Assembly (NCBI GenBank): GCA_016192065.1
Contig: JACPUX010000003.1
Location: 81,513 to 145,512, forward strand
Origin: Betaproteobacteria bacterium
GTDB taxonomy: Bacteria; Pseudomonadota; Gammaproteobacteria; Burkholderiales; Casimicrobiaceae
Direction: 5' to 3'
DNA: 64,000 bases
Of this stretch, positions 19,496-27,758 are shown in pieces. Under the pieces are notes generated by a model, which did not search any database, was not told the DNA's origin, and was given only the letters and a program-made list of their open reading frames with translations. The translations under genes were made by a program, and so were the position numbers. Numbering within the stretch: position 1 is the stretch's first letter; each line of letters opens with the position of its first letter.

Positions 19496-19570
19496 GGGAG
19501 GGGCGGGGCGGTAATGCGTGCAGCGGGCGGGGGCGCGAGCAGGAAAACAAGCGCCGGTGCGGCTTGCGGC

Positions 19571-19603
19571 GCAAATTGTCGTTGACAGTGGGGGCAAATT
19601 GTC
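19571..19603 (+). promoter_or_regulatory. Direct-repeat operator candidate with TTGACA box
   Basis: GCAAATTGTC occurs exactly twice in direct orientation, at 19571-19580 and 19594-19603, 23 bases start to start (about two helical turns). A perfect TTGACA lies between the copies at 19582-19587. A weak -10 (CACATT, 19605-19610) follows with a 17-base spacer. It sits about 100 bases ahead of the first mini-protein gene and would suit a dimeric regulator controlling that cluster. Confidence 0.5.
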
Positions 19604-19705
19604 TCACATTACCGGCTCTGGAGAGGAGCGCGAGGCGGGCGACCGGGGCACACCGGCGGTGCTTTCGCGGTGGTGATACACAGCACATCTGGGGAGATGG
19701 GCAAA

Positions 19706-19906
19706 ATGATTCAGGCAAGATCCTGGGGGAAAAAAACTGCGCCATGGCTGGTCTTGGCGCTACACTTGTTGGGCACGACCGATGCGCTTGCGGCAGAAGC
19801 CGCGCGCGTGGTTTCGCTGCCGCGCCTGAACGCTGGTGGCCTGGCCGGGATGGGCGCGGTGATTGCGGTTGCCGGGCTCATTGCGTTCTGGCGTCGTGGG
19901 CGGTAA
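19706..19906 (+). CDS. Mini-protein 1: signal peptide plus CTERM-like anchor
   Basis: A 66-residue protein consisting of a signal peptide (about 1-26, ending ALAAEA), a short SLPRLNAGGLAGMG segment, a hydrophobic helix and a WRRGR tail. This is the tripartite layout of exosortase sorting signals (motif, helix, basic end), here with almost no mature domain. It resembles the IPTL-CTERM signal but lacks its acidic/aromatic residues, making it the most divergent of three tandem copies. ATG 19706 is favoured by GGGGAG about 10 bases upstream; in-frame starts at 19697 and 19670 exist. Two similar genes follow on the same strand. Confidence 0.6.
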   Translation: MIQARSWGKKTAPWLVLALHLLGTTDALAAEAARVVSLPRLNAGGLAGMGAVIAVAGLIAFWRRGR

Positions 19907-19963
19907 ACGCTAGGTGCCGATCGTCGACGTCACTTCAAATCACTTCTGAGGAGCCGGAAAAAA

Positions 19964-20137
19964 ATGAAGCAAGTCTATCGAGTTGTCCTTGCCTGCCTTG
20001 CGCTACTTCCGATGGCCGCCGTCGCGGGTTCGGTCCCGGTCGTGACTGTGCCGACGCTCAGCGAGGTTGCCCTGATCGCACTGGGAGGGGGGCTGGGTGT
20101 GGCTGGCCTGCTGGTGCTCTGGCGCCGGCGGAAATAG
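19964..20137 (+). CDS. Mini-protein 2: signal peptide plus IPTL-CTERM-like anchor
   Basis: A 57-residue protein: signal peptide MKQVYRVVLACLALLPMAAVAG, a six-residue spacer, then VPTLSEVALIALGGGLGVAG and the tail LWRRRK. The VPTLSE core closely matches the IPTLSEW start of IPTL-CTERM sorting signals, which are thought to be processed by exosortase H. After signal cleavage and sorting almost nothing would remain, so it may be a mini-substrate, a peptide precursor or a membrane micro-protein. TGAGGAG lies about 11 bases upstream of ATG. It is the middle of three tandem paralogous mini-genes. Confidence 0.65.
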   Translation: MKQVYRVVLACLALLPMAAVAGSVPVVTVPTLSEVALIALGGGLGVAGLLVLWRRRK

Positions 20138-20209
20138 GCGTTGTCTTTGCGGGTTTTGGGCGCGCAGCTTGGGCGCGGTCGGGTGTCGTCAACAAAATGG
20201 GAGGTTCAA

Positions 20210-20398
20210 ATGGCATCAGTAAAGTGGCGTTTGCATCAGCTCCTCATTGCCGTTTTCGTGTTCCTGCCCGCCTCGGCTTGGGCGGGGGGCAATGGTCCGA
20301 TCCTTGCCGTGCCGGCCCTGGATGAATTCGGGCTGCTCGGCCTGGCCGCCGCGCTGGGTGCCGCCGGGGCGTTCGCGCTCTGGCGCCGCAAGAAGTAG
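20210..20398 (+). CDS. Mini-protein 3: signal peptide plus IPTL-CTERM-like anchor
   Basis: A 62-residue protein: signal peptide to about residue 26 (ASAWAGG), spacer GNGPILA, then VPALDEFGLLGLAAALGAAG and tail LWRRKK. Layout and spacing match mini-protein 2, so the genes are diverged duplicates. ATG 20210 follows GGGAGG at good spacing; an upstream in-frame start at 20141 is less likely because it would precede the signal peptide with polar sequence. The Tat-targeted subunit and GMC dehydrogenase genes follow 69 bases downstream on the same strand and may be co-transcribed. Confidence 0.65.
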   Translation: MASVKWRLHQLLIAVFVFLPASAWAGGNGPILAVPALDEFGLLGLAAALGAAGAFALWRRKK

Positions 20399-20467
20399 CC
20401 CGCCACTGCGCTGCCATGGCCGGCTCATCGGAGTGAGCCGGCCCATTCTCGCCCACTGGGAGGTCGC

Positions 20468-20956
20468 TTGACCGACCGCAGGGCGCTCTTACGCTGGGGA
20501 ATTGGCCTGGGGCTGCTAGCAAGCTCCGGCGGACTGCTGCGCAGCCTCCTCTGGCCGCCCCCGCTCGATACCGACGAAACCGCGCTCTTGAAGGCTTATG
20601 CCGCGGCGCTGCTGGGCGACGGCGAGGCCGCCGACGCCATTCTCGACGCCTTGGTGGCGCGCGCCAATCAGGATCGCGGCCTGCGCCGCACGGTGCGCCG
20701 CGGCTTGAGCGCGGTGGAGCGCTTGGCCAAGGAAGGCGGGCACGCGTCGCTGGGCGCGCTGGCTGCTGGCGAGACGGACACGCTGCTGAAGATCGCCGCA
20801 GGCGCCCAGGCCGGCTCGGTACTGCGCATCGCTTACGAAAGGCTGCGTCTCGAGATCTTCGCGCTCCACTTTGCCCGGCCCGAGGTCGTGGCTTCGCTCG
20901 CACTTCCCGCTCCGCCGCAGCCCTTGGGCTTTGCCAAGTACGAGGACGCGCCTTGA
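20468..20956 (+). CDS. Tat-targeted small subunit of a membrane dehydrogenase (gluconate 2-dehydrogenase subunit 3-like)
   Basis: A 162-residue protein starting at TTG 20468 after a GGGAGG site. The N-terminus (TDRRALLRWGIGLGLLASSGG) is a twin-arginine signal. The rest is helical with no cofactor motif, as expected for the small gamma subunit of gluconate/sorbitol-type dehydrogenases, which carries the complex through the Tat pathway. Its stop overlaps the TTG start of the GMC oxidoreductase by four bases (TTGA), indicating translational coupling. The match to the subunit 3 family is by layout and context rather than strong motif. Confidence 0.7.
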   Translation: MTDRRALLRWGIGLGLLASSGGLLRSLLWPPPLDTDETALLKAYAAALLGDGEAADAILDALVARANQDRGLRRTVRRGLSAVERLAKEGGHASLGALAAGETDTLLKIAAGAQAGSVLRIAYERLRLEIFALHFARPEVVASLALPAPPQPLGFAKYEDAP

Positions 20957-22656
20957 CCCCAACCGGCGTCGAGTCGGCATCGAACACGGCGCAGCGCGAC
21001 TTCGACGCGATCATCGTCGGTTCCGGTGCGGGCGGCGGGGCGTGTGCCTATGCCTTGACCCGAAGGCAGCTCAAGGTGCTGGTGCTGGAGGCGGGCCCGC
21101 GTTTCGATCCGGCGCGCGACTACCCGCTCAGCGGCGCCGATTGGGAAACCCGAAGCTTTCCCGCCCCCGAAGGCTCGCGCTGGGAAATCACCCTGGTTGC
21201 CGGAGAAACGCTTGATCCGGCCTACTCCCGGCTGCGTTCCTGGAATCACTTGCGCGGTGAGCTCACCGAGGGTGACCAGCGTGAGTTCGGCGAATACCTG
21301 CATGTGCGCGGTGTGGGCGGAAGCACGCTGCATTTCACGGGTGAAGCGCACCGCCTGCATCCCGCGGCCATGAAAATGTATAGCCGCTTCGGCGTGGCCG
21401 CCGACTGGCCCATCGATTATGCCGAGCTCGAACCCTATTACCTCGCCGCCGAGCGCCTCATCGGTGCCGCGGGCAAGGCCGACGAAGGGGCTCGCTGGCG
21501 CAGCGGCCCTTATCCCCTGCCGGCGCACCCCTTGAGTTTTGCCAGCCGGCGCATCGTCGCCGCGAGCCGCGAGCTGGGCTGGGTGCCCAATCCGCTGGGC
21601 GTGTTGTCGCAACCCTTCGATGGCCGGCCCGGCTGCAACTACTGCAATCAATGCAACCGCGGCTGTCCACGGGGCGACAAGGCGAGCGTGGAGGTGACCT
21701 TCCTGCGCCAGGCGCTGGCCAGCGGGTTTTGCGTGCTGCAAAGCGGCGCCCAGGTTCTACGCTTGGAAACGGGCGACGACGAGCGCATCCGGCGAGTGAT
21801 CTACGCCGAAGGCACCGGTGCCGAGCAGGCATGCAGCGCCCCGGTGGTGATGCTCTGCGGCGGGGCGGTGCAAACACCGCGCTTGCTCCTCGCTTCCACC
21901 GGCACGCACGCGCGCGAGGGTTTGGGCAACGAAAGCGGCCAGGTCGGGCGCAACTTCATGGAAACCGTGTTCCAGGCCACTGCGGCCTTGGCCCGCGAGC
22001 CCCTGGGAACCTGGCGTGGTCTGCCCTCGGACATCATCAGTTGGGCTTTCAACGCGCCCGATGGCATCGCGGGCGCGACCGGAGGCTGCCGGCTGATGCC
22101 TTTCACTTCCAGCATGGATCTCGCCGGTCCCATCGCTTATGCCACGCGTGTGGTGGGCGGCTGGGGCAAGAAACACCGCGAGCGGGTGGCAGAGGTGTTC
22201 GGGCGGGCCATCGCGCTGGGGGGAATCGCCGAATGCTTGCCGCATCCACAAGCTTATGTCGACCTCGACCCCTGGCGGCGCGATCGCCACGGCATGCCTC
22301 TGGCGCGCCTGCACCTGCACCTCGACGCTGAGGCCGCGCGCCGTCAGGACTTCATGGCCAAAAAGATCGCCGAGGTGTTCTCCGCCATGAACGTCGAGGC
22401 CATCATCGAGCGCCTGGGGAGTTACGACACCATCGCCGCCAGCCACGTCTTCGGCACCTGCCGCATGGGAGCGACGGCACGCGACAGCGTGGTCGACCGC
22501 CACTGCCGCAGCCATCGCTGGCGCAATCTGTTCATCGTCGACGCCAGCGTCTTTCCGAGCAGTGGCGGGGGCGAAGCGCCCTCGCTCACTATCGAGGCGC
22601 TGGGCTTGCGTGCCGCGGATTTCGTAGCCGACAGCCTGGCGCGACGCGAGTTATGA
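20953..22656 (+). CDS. GMC-family FAD dehydrogenase, large subunit
   Basis: A 567-residue GMC oxidoreductase: N-terminal FAD fold DAIIVGSGAGGGACAYAL, the VRGVGGSTLHFTG segment, a C-terminal GMC block with SHVFGTCRMG and DASVFPSSGGGEAPSLTIEA. A Cys-rich CNYCNQCNRGCPRGDK stretch (about 235-250) is typical of the periplasmic gluconate/alcohol dehydrogenase branch and may bind an Fe-S cluster. It lacks its own signal and is coupled to the Tat-bearing small subunit, so it is probably co-exported with it to oxidise a sugar or alcohol and reduce a cytochrome or quinone. No cytochrome c subunit is adjacent. Substrate unknown. Confidence 0.85.
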   Translation: MTPTGVESASNTAQRDFDAIIVGSGAGGGACAYALTRRQLKVLVLEAGPRFDPARDYPLSGADWETRSFPAPEGSRWEITLVAGETLDPAYSRLRSWNHLRGELTEGDQREFGEYLHVRGVGGSTLHFTGEAHRLHPAAMKMYSRFGVAADWPIDYAELEPYYLAAERLIGAAGKADEGARWRSGPYPLPAHPLSFASRRIVAASRELGWVPNPLGVLSQPFDGRPGCNYCNQCNRGCPRGDKASVEVTFLRQALASGFCVLQSGAQVLRLETGDDERIRRVIYAEGTGAEQACSAPVVMLCGGAVQTPRLLLASTGTHAREGLGNESGQVGRNFMETVFQATAALAREPLGTWRGLPSDIISWAFNAPDGIAGATGGCRLMPFTSSMDLAGPIAYATRVVGGWGKKHRERVAEVFGRAIALGGIAECLPHPQAYVDLDPWRRDRHGMPLARLHLHLDAEAARRQDFMAKKIAEVFSAMNVEAIIERLGSYDTIAASHVFGTCRMGATARDSVVDRHCRSHRWRNLFIVDASVFPSSGGGEAPSLTIEALGLRAADFVADSLARREL

Positions 22657-22662
22657 GTCTAT

Positions 22663-22842
22663 CCCCCGCTGGCGCGGGAGAGGGGACGCCATAGCGCGCA
22701 TGCGGTAATGGCGATTTGGTCCGGCAGGAAATCGGCGCTTGCTATTTTCCAAACGGGATAGTGGCGATCGCGGTTCGAGCAACCTTGCAAGCGTGCGCAC
22801 TCCCTCCCCCCTCGTGGAGGAGGGCCGGGGTGGGGGGAAGGG
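22663..22842. repeat. REP-like hairpins downstream of the GMC gene
   Basis: Two hairpin elements lie in this gap. One at 22663-22685 pairs CCCGC with GCGGG inside a TCCCC/GGGGA frame. The other, at 22801-22842, has a CCCTCC...GGAGGG hairpin followed by a GGGGTGGGGGG tail. The second matches elements at 27759-27797 and, inverted, at 27820-27855, so it is a dispersed REP-type repeat. The rest of the gap shows nothing recognisable. Confidence 0.6.
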
Positions 22843-22886
22843 GCGCGGCGACCTTATCGCTTCAGGGTAGCCGTCGCCATGCCCGT

Positions 22887-23621
22887 TCAGCCCCGCATCC
22901 ACTCCGGCTCGCCGCGCAGACCCAGCGCGCGGCCCAGGCGCCGGCCCAGGGCGTAGGTGACAAAGGCAAGCAGCAGCCCGAAAAGCAGGCCCAGGGCGAT
23001 GCCCAGCGCATCGGCCGCGGCCATGCGCTCCGTGCCTGAGAACAACGGCCCGGCGATGCGAAACAGGTCATCTCCCCGCCAGCCGCTGGTGTTGAGCCCC
23101 AGCATCGACTCCCCCAGGCGCGACGCCAGGATCGAACCCAGCTCGTAGTAGTCCCCGGTGAGTGAAAGAAAGGGCGCCCAGGCCAAAGGCAGCGCCGCGC
23201 CGAGGAGCAAGAGCGTGGCGACCGAGGGATGGCGCCGGGCGCGCACCAGCAGCAGCAGGGGCACGCCGGGAAGGAGCGTCAGCAAGTAGGGAAAGAACAC
23301 CGTGACGGCGTAGACGAAGTCGCTGCCGTGGGTGTCGAAGCCCGAGAGCTGGCCCGCGTAATCCGAGCCGACGGACACATAAGGGAAAACGCGTTGCAGC
23401 AAACTGCCGCCATAACCCTCGGCGATGTCGAGCCGCGTCACCGTGCCCCCGGCGAGCTGGCAGCCCCAGGCATGCATGAGCTCATGCAGGGGCACATAGA
23501 CCCACCAGGTGAGCCCGCAAGCCAGCGCCACCCAAAGCATGGCCCACAAGCCCTGGCGCCCTATGCCCCGATCATAGGCGGCCAGAAAATCCGTGAACGG
23601 AAAGAGAAAAAAGCGAGACAC
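22887..23621 (-). CDS. Polytopic membrane protein with HELMH zinc-protease-like motif
   Basis: A 244-residue membrane protein with about five or six hydrophobic segments. HELMH (residues 46-50) sits at the end of the first helix, the HExxH zinc motif expected in site-2-protease-like (M50) or related intramembrane proteins. No clear third ligand (NPDG-type) motif is visible, so activity is uncertain. GTG 23621 is chosen because a strong GGAGGAGG site lies just upstream; an in-frame ATG at 23702 is less well placed. It is divergently oriented from tadA. Alternatively it is an inactive membrane relative. Confidence 0.65.
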   Translation of the reverse strand: MSRFFLFPFTDFLAAYDRGIGRQGLWAMLWVALACGLTWWVYVPLHELMHAWGCQLAGGTVTRLDIAEGYGGSLLQRVFPYVSVGSDYAGQLSGFDTHGSDFVYAVTVFFPYLLTLLPGVPLLLLVRARRHPSVATLLLLGAALPLAWAPFLSLTGDYYELGSILASRLGESMLGLNTSGWRGDDLFRIAGPLFSGTERMAAADALGIALGLLFGLLLAFVTYALGRRLGRALGLRGEPEWMRG

Positions 23622-23698
23622 CGGTCCTCCTCCGGTTGCGGCGGGCACGTCTTCCCCCAAAGTCCCCTCGACGCCTGCCGTGAAACTGCGGGATTTAA

Positions 23699-24229
<531 letters not shown>

Positions 24230-24241
24230 ACCTAGGTTAAA

Positions 24242-25180
24242 TTGCGCATCGAAATTTCGCTGGCCGATCAGGAACTGGTGTTGTTCGACGACGCCGGCCA
24301 GGTGCTGCGCCGCTATCCCGTCTCCACCGCGGCGCGCGGGCCGGGCGAAGGCGTGGGCAGCCACTGCACGCCGCGCGGGCGACACGTCATTCGCGCCAAG
24401 ATCGGTGGCGGCTCTGCAATCAATACCGTATTCGTCGGCCGGCGGTCCACCGGGGAGACTTACTGCGCCGAGCTTGCCGCCGGACAGCCGGAACGCGACT
24501 GGATTCTTTCGCGCATACTCTGGCTCAGTGGCTGCGAACCTGGTTTCAACCGCCTGGGCGAGGTGGACACCATGCGCCGCTACATCTACATTCACGGCGC
24601 GCCCGACGAACTGCCGGTGGGTGTTCCCGCCTCGCATGGCTGCGTGCGCATGCGCAACGCCGACATCATCGAGCTTTTTGAATTGGTGCCCGCCGGAACC
24701 CCGGTCTCGATCAACGAACTTCCTTGCCTGGAGCAAGCCATGCCCCCGAGCACACCCCTTTTCACCGTGCGTCTGGCCGACTGGAACCGCGACCGCGACG
24801 CGCTGCGGCGCATTCGTTATGAGGTCTTCGTGGTCGAGCAAAAAGTCGACGAGGCCCTGGAGTGGGACGGCATCGATAGCCAGTGTCGCCATGCCCTGGC
24901 GGTCGATGGCGCGGGCGAAGCCATAGGCTGTGGCCGCCTCCTGCCCGACGGACACATCGGCCGCATGGCGGTTTTGCCCGCCTGGCGCGGCCACGGTGTC
25001 GGCCAAGCGCTGCTGCGTTTTCTGATGGCCTTGGGGCGGGAGCTGGGGCACCGCGAATTGCTGCTCAACGCCCAGACCCATGCCCTGGGTTTCTACGCCC
25101 GCGAGGGCTTCGAGCCCTTCGGGGAGGAATTTGACGACGCCGGTATCGCGCATCGCGCCATGCGTCTCAGGGTGGCCTGA
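24242..25180 (+). CDS. L,D-transpeptidase (YkuD) / GNAT acetyltransferase fusion
   Basis: A 312-residue protein. Residues 1-165 form a YkuD L,D-transpeptidase-like domain with the catalytic block IHGAP...SHGCVRM, His118 and nucleophile Cys134. Residues 175-312 form a GNAT acetyltransferase (ElaA-like) with acetyl-CoA loop RGHGVGQ at 249-255. There is no signal peptide, unlike typical peptidoglycan-crosslinking YkuD enzymes, so the domain may act on cytoplasmic precursors or be repurposed. The frame is continuous with no internal stop, but an ATG at 24740 preceded by GGAG could also give a free GNAT protein. The TTG start lies 12 bases after tadA. Confidence 0.8.
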   Translation: MRIEISLADQELVLFDDAGQVLRRYPVSTAARGPGEGVGSHCTPRGRHVIRAKIGGGSAINTVFVGRRSTGETYCAELAAGQPERDWILSRILWLSGCEPGFNRLGEVDTMRRYIYIHGAPDELPVGVPASHGCVRMRNADIIELFELVPAGTPVSINELPCLEQAMPPSTPLFTVRLADWNRDRDALRRIRYEVFVVEQKVDEALEWDGIDSQCRHALAVDGAGEAIGCGRLLPDGHIGRMAVLPAWRGHGVGQALLRFLMALGRELGHRELLLNAQTHALGFYAREGFEPFGEEFDDAGIAHRAMRLRVA

Positions 25181-25294
25181 TGCGCCAAGCGCTTGGCCGG
25201 GCCGGAGCGCTCCTGGCGCTTGCCCTCGCATGGGCTTGGGCAGGTGGCCTCGCCGCCGCACCGCTGGTGCTCACCCCGATAGCGCCCGCAGGCG
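25180..25294 (+). pseudogene. Possible truncated secreted-protein gene
   Basis: An ATG overlaps the preceding stop (TGATG) and opens a signal-peptide-like sequence (ALLALALAWAWAGGLAAAP). The frame then becomes Arg-rich and runs antisense through the next gene, which is real. The likeliest reading is the start of a third gene in the tadA operon whose body has been lost; chance cannot be excluded. Confidence 0.25.
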
Positions 25295-25873
25295 TCAGGA
25301 CTCGTCGTCGCCGTAAAGCCGCCGCAGACGCACCAGACCCTGCCGGAATGCCTCGGCATCGCCATAGTCGAAGAACTGCGGGTAGCGGCCGTGGGCATTG
25401 CGCAAGCGGCGCGTGTGCTTGATCGGGCACCAGTATTGTTCGGTACGCGCCGCCACCTCGCGGGTATAAGCGGCAACACCGTTGCAGTAGGAGCAATAGA
25501 AGCAGTTGAGCTTCTCGATCAGATTGAGGTAGGGCAGATCCTCGCGATCGAAGACCAGATAGTCGCTACGGCGCACGCGCGGGATGCGATAGACCGGAAA
25601 ACACAGCGTCTGGTAGACGGTGACGAACAGATCCATCAGCAGGAAGGGAATCCATCCGGCGTAAATGATGGGTGAGGTCAGCGCCACCAGCAGCCGGGTA
25701 CGCAGCAGGAAGCGAAACAGGCCGATCTTGTAGCGTCGCTGCTGGCGCAGGAATTCGTCGGCGAGCCGGGCGCGCCTTTGGTTCAAGTCGTCCAGCGCTC
25801 GGCGATATTCCTCTTCGACTTCGTCTTGCAGGCTGCGAATGCGCCGCAGCAGCTCGTCCAGATGTTCCCTCAT
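25295..25873 (-). CDS. Uncharacterised membrane-associated protein with Cys cluster
   Basis: A 192-residue protein beginning at ATG 25873. It starts with a charged coiled coil (about 1-50), has a hydrophobic stretch (about 65-95) that may form one or two membrane segments, and then a CFYCSYC motif with a further Cys in YWCPIKHTRR about 20 residues on, a possible metal site. The family is not recognised. It is encoded 56 bases downstream of the three-gene flavoenzyme operon on the same strand and may be co-transcribed, but nothing ties it to that enzyme. The frame is open further upstream, but that part is antisense-free overlap with the flavoprotein gene and is not used. Confidence 0.6.
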   Translation of the reverse strand: MREHLDELLRRIRSLQDEVEEEYRRALDDLNQRRARLADEFLRQQRRYKIGLFRFLLRTRLLVALTSPIIYAGWIPFLLMDLFVTVYQTLCFPVYRIPRVRRSDYLVFDREDLPYLNLIEKLNCFYCSYCNGVAAYTREVAARTEQYWCPIKHTRRLRNAHGRYPQFFDYGDAEAFRQGLVRLRRLYGDDES

Positions 25874-25929
25874 GCTTGCCTCTTTCCGTGCCACGTGAGC
25901 CGAGATGGTCAGGTGGTCCAGTGGACATG

Positions 25930-27375
25930 CTAAGGCAAAACGGGTCCATCGGTAGGATCGGCTATTTGGCGCCTTCGCCGGGGGGGCGCTTCGGATGGCC
26001 CTCGCGCCAATGTCGCGAGTGCCGCGAGCGGTATGGGCACCAGCGGCGGGCGCAGGCGGTACTGGCCGACTTCTTCGAGGGTGAGGCCGGTCGCTTCGGC
26101 CAGGATCTGGGTGACGCTGTCGCCGCACATGCGGCCCTGGCAGGTGCCCATGCCGCAGCGCGAGAAGAACTTGGTCTGGTTGGGACCGCGGCAGCCAAGT
26201 TTCGCCATGGCGCGAATGGTGCCGGCGCTGACGTTTTCGCAGCGGCATACCGTCACTTCGTCGGCGGGGCGCAAAAGCCAGGGCGGTGGTGCGTACAAGG
26301 CATCGAGCAGCGGACGTAGGGCGCGCTGGCGGCGCAGCAGGCGTTCCCAGTGACGGGCACGGTCAGCCGCTTGGGCTGCGGTGAGCCGACCCGCGGTCAA
26401 TGCTGCGCCCAGTCCGGCGAGGTGCCCGGCGGCTTCGGCGGCCAGGGCGCCATCGATGCCGGCCGCGTCGCCCACGATGCGCAAATCAGGGCGCGAAGTT
26501 TCGCCCCAGCGGCCGACGCGTGGCCGCCAGGCTTGCTGCGCGGCGTCCCAGTCATGCGGCAGGCGCAAAAGGCGGGTGAGCTGGGTGTTGGGAATCACGC
26601 CGTGGTGCAGCAGCACGAGATCGGCTTCAAGACTTCGCGGCTGGTCCTGAGCAAAAAAATCGAGGCGCAGCGCGTGTCCCGCTGTCTCGATGCGCGGGGC
26701 GCGGTCGAGGCGCCAATGCGGCACCCCCGAAGCCGCGAAGTCGCGCAGAAGACCGAAGCCCTTGATCAACTCCGGCGTTGCTTGCAAAGCGCCTGGCACG
26801 TGGGGCAGCGCGCGCCGGAGGCTGCCGCGCGAGCGGGTGTCGAGAAGCCCGCAGATCGCCACGCCCGCGGCCCGCAGTTGCCGCGCGAGCAGCAGCAGGA
26901 GCGGCCCATTGCCCACCAGCGCCACCCGGCCGCTGGGCACGAGGCCTGCTTGCTTCATCAGGATTTGCACCGCGCCGGCAAACATAACGCCCGGCAACGT
27001 CCAGCCGGGCAGCGGAGAAGGGCGCTCCATCGCGCCGGTGGCCAGAATGATCTGGTCGGCGGGCAGCATTTCGCAACGCGCATCATGCCAAAGCGCAACG
27101 CCGGCATCGGTGATGTCCCAGACCTGGGCCTCGCCGACAAGCTTGGCGCCGCAGGCCGCAAACTCAGCCAGCAGCCGATCGCCGCGCACGTAGTCCGGGC
27201 CGAGTGCTGCGCGCTGCCGGTCGGAAGCCGTGGCGAGGCCGCGATAAATCTGGCCACCCGCGGCCGGGTTCTGATCGATCACCGTCACCGCCAAACCCGC
27301 TTCGCGCGCCGCCAGGGCCGCGGCGAGTCCCGCCGGGCCGGCACCGATGACTGCCAGTTGCGTGCCTGTGCTCAT
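25930..27375 (-). CDS. Opine oxidase/HcnB-like FAD subunit with BFD-like [2Fe-2S] domain
   Basis: A 481-residue flavoprotein. The FAD fold is LAVIGAGPAGLAAALAAREAG at the start; LATGAMERP and the second nucleotide fold VALVGNGPLLLLL follow. The C-terminal part has CRCENVSAGT and, about 30 residues on, CGMGTCQGRMC, four-plus cysteines as in BFD-like [2Fe-2S] domains. This is the layout of HcnB, opine oxidase subunit A and D-hydroxyproline dehydrogenase alpha subunits. Its ATG overlaps the stop of the small ferredoxin-like gene (ATGA, 27372-27375). With its neighbours it forms a three-subunit oxidase; the substrate (opine, D-amino acid, glycine or other) is not determined. Confidence 0.85.
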   Translation of the reverse strand: MSTGTQLAVIGAGPAGLAAALAAREAGLAVTVIDQNPAAGGQIYRGLATASDRQRAALGPDYVRGDRLLAEFAACGAKLVGEAQVWDITDAGVALWHDARCEMLPADQIILATGAMERPSPLPGWTLPGVMFAGAVQILMKQAGLVPSGRVALVGNGPLLLLLARQLRAAGVAICGLLDTRSRGSLRRALPHVPGALQATPELIKGFGLLRDFAASGVPHWRLDRAPRIETAGHALRLDFFAQDQPRSLEADLVLLHHGVIPNTQLTRLLRLPHDWDAAQQAWRPRVGRWGETSRPDLRIVGDAAGIDGALAAEAAGHLAGLGAALTAGRLTAAQAADRARHWERLLRRQRALRPLLDALYAPPPWLLRPADEVTVCRCENVSAGTIRAMAKLGCRGPNQTKFFSRCGMGTCQGRMCGDSVTQILAEATGLTLEEVGQYRLRPPLVPIPLAALATLARGPSEAPPRRRRQIADPTDGPVLP

Positions 27376-27680
27376 GCCGGGGGCGCGGCCAAAGTTGGTG
27401 GCGAATGCGGCCGGACCGACATGCCCGGGCGCAAGGGAGTGAGGCAGGCCAAAACGCTGCCGGTGCCTTCCACCTCGACCAGGCATTCGAAGCACACTCC
27501 CATGAGGCACACCGGGCCGCGCGCCTCGCCGCTCAAGGGATGTTTGCGCCAGCTCGACCGGCCGTTGGCCAGCAAGGCGGCGGCGAGGCTCATTCCGGCG
27601 TAGCCGCGCAGGGGTTCGCCGGCGAAGAAGAATTCGATCTCTTGGTCGACGGCGGAAAAGTCTTTGAGCTTTCGAAACAT
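27372..27680 (-). CDS. Small [2Fe-2S] subunit of the three-component oxidase
   Basis: A 102-residue ferredoxin-like protein with GPVCLMGVCFECLVEVEG and a later CLTPL cysteine, the plant-type-like C-x4-C-x2-C...C spacing seen in HcnA and the gamma subunit of D-hydroxyproline dehydrogenase. It would carry electrons between the two flavin subunits. The stop overlaps the start of the larger FAD subunit by four bases, so the two are translationally coupled. The DAO-type subunit lies upstream beyond a 138-base gap holding a REP-like element. Confidence 0.83.
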   Translation of the reverse strand: MFRKLKDFSAVDQEIEFFFAGEPLRGYAGMSLAAALLANGRSSWRKHPLSGEARGPVCLMGVCFECLVEVEGTGSVLACLTPLRPGMSVRPHSPPTLAAPPA

Positions 27681-27758
27681 GGAAATGTTGCGCTATGAAA
27701 GTTGGGTTCTTCGGGGCTTTCGGTGGGTAGCGTGCGGCGTGTCCGTACGCCTCGTGCG

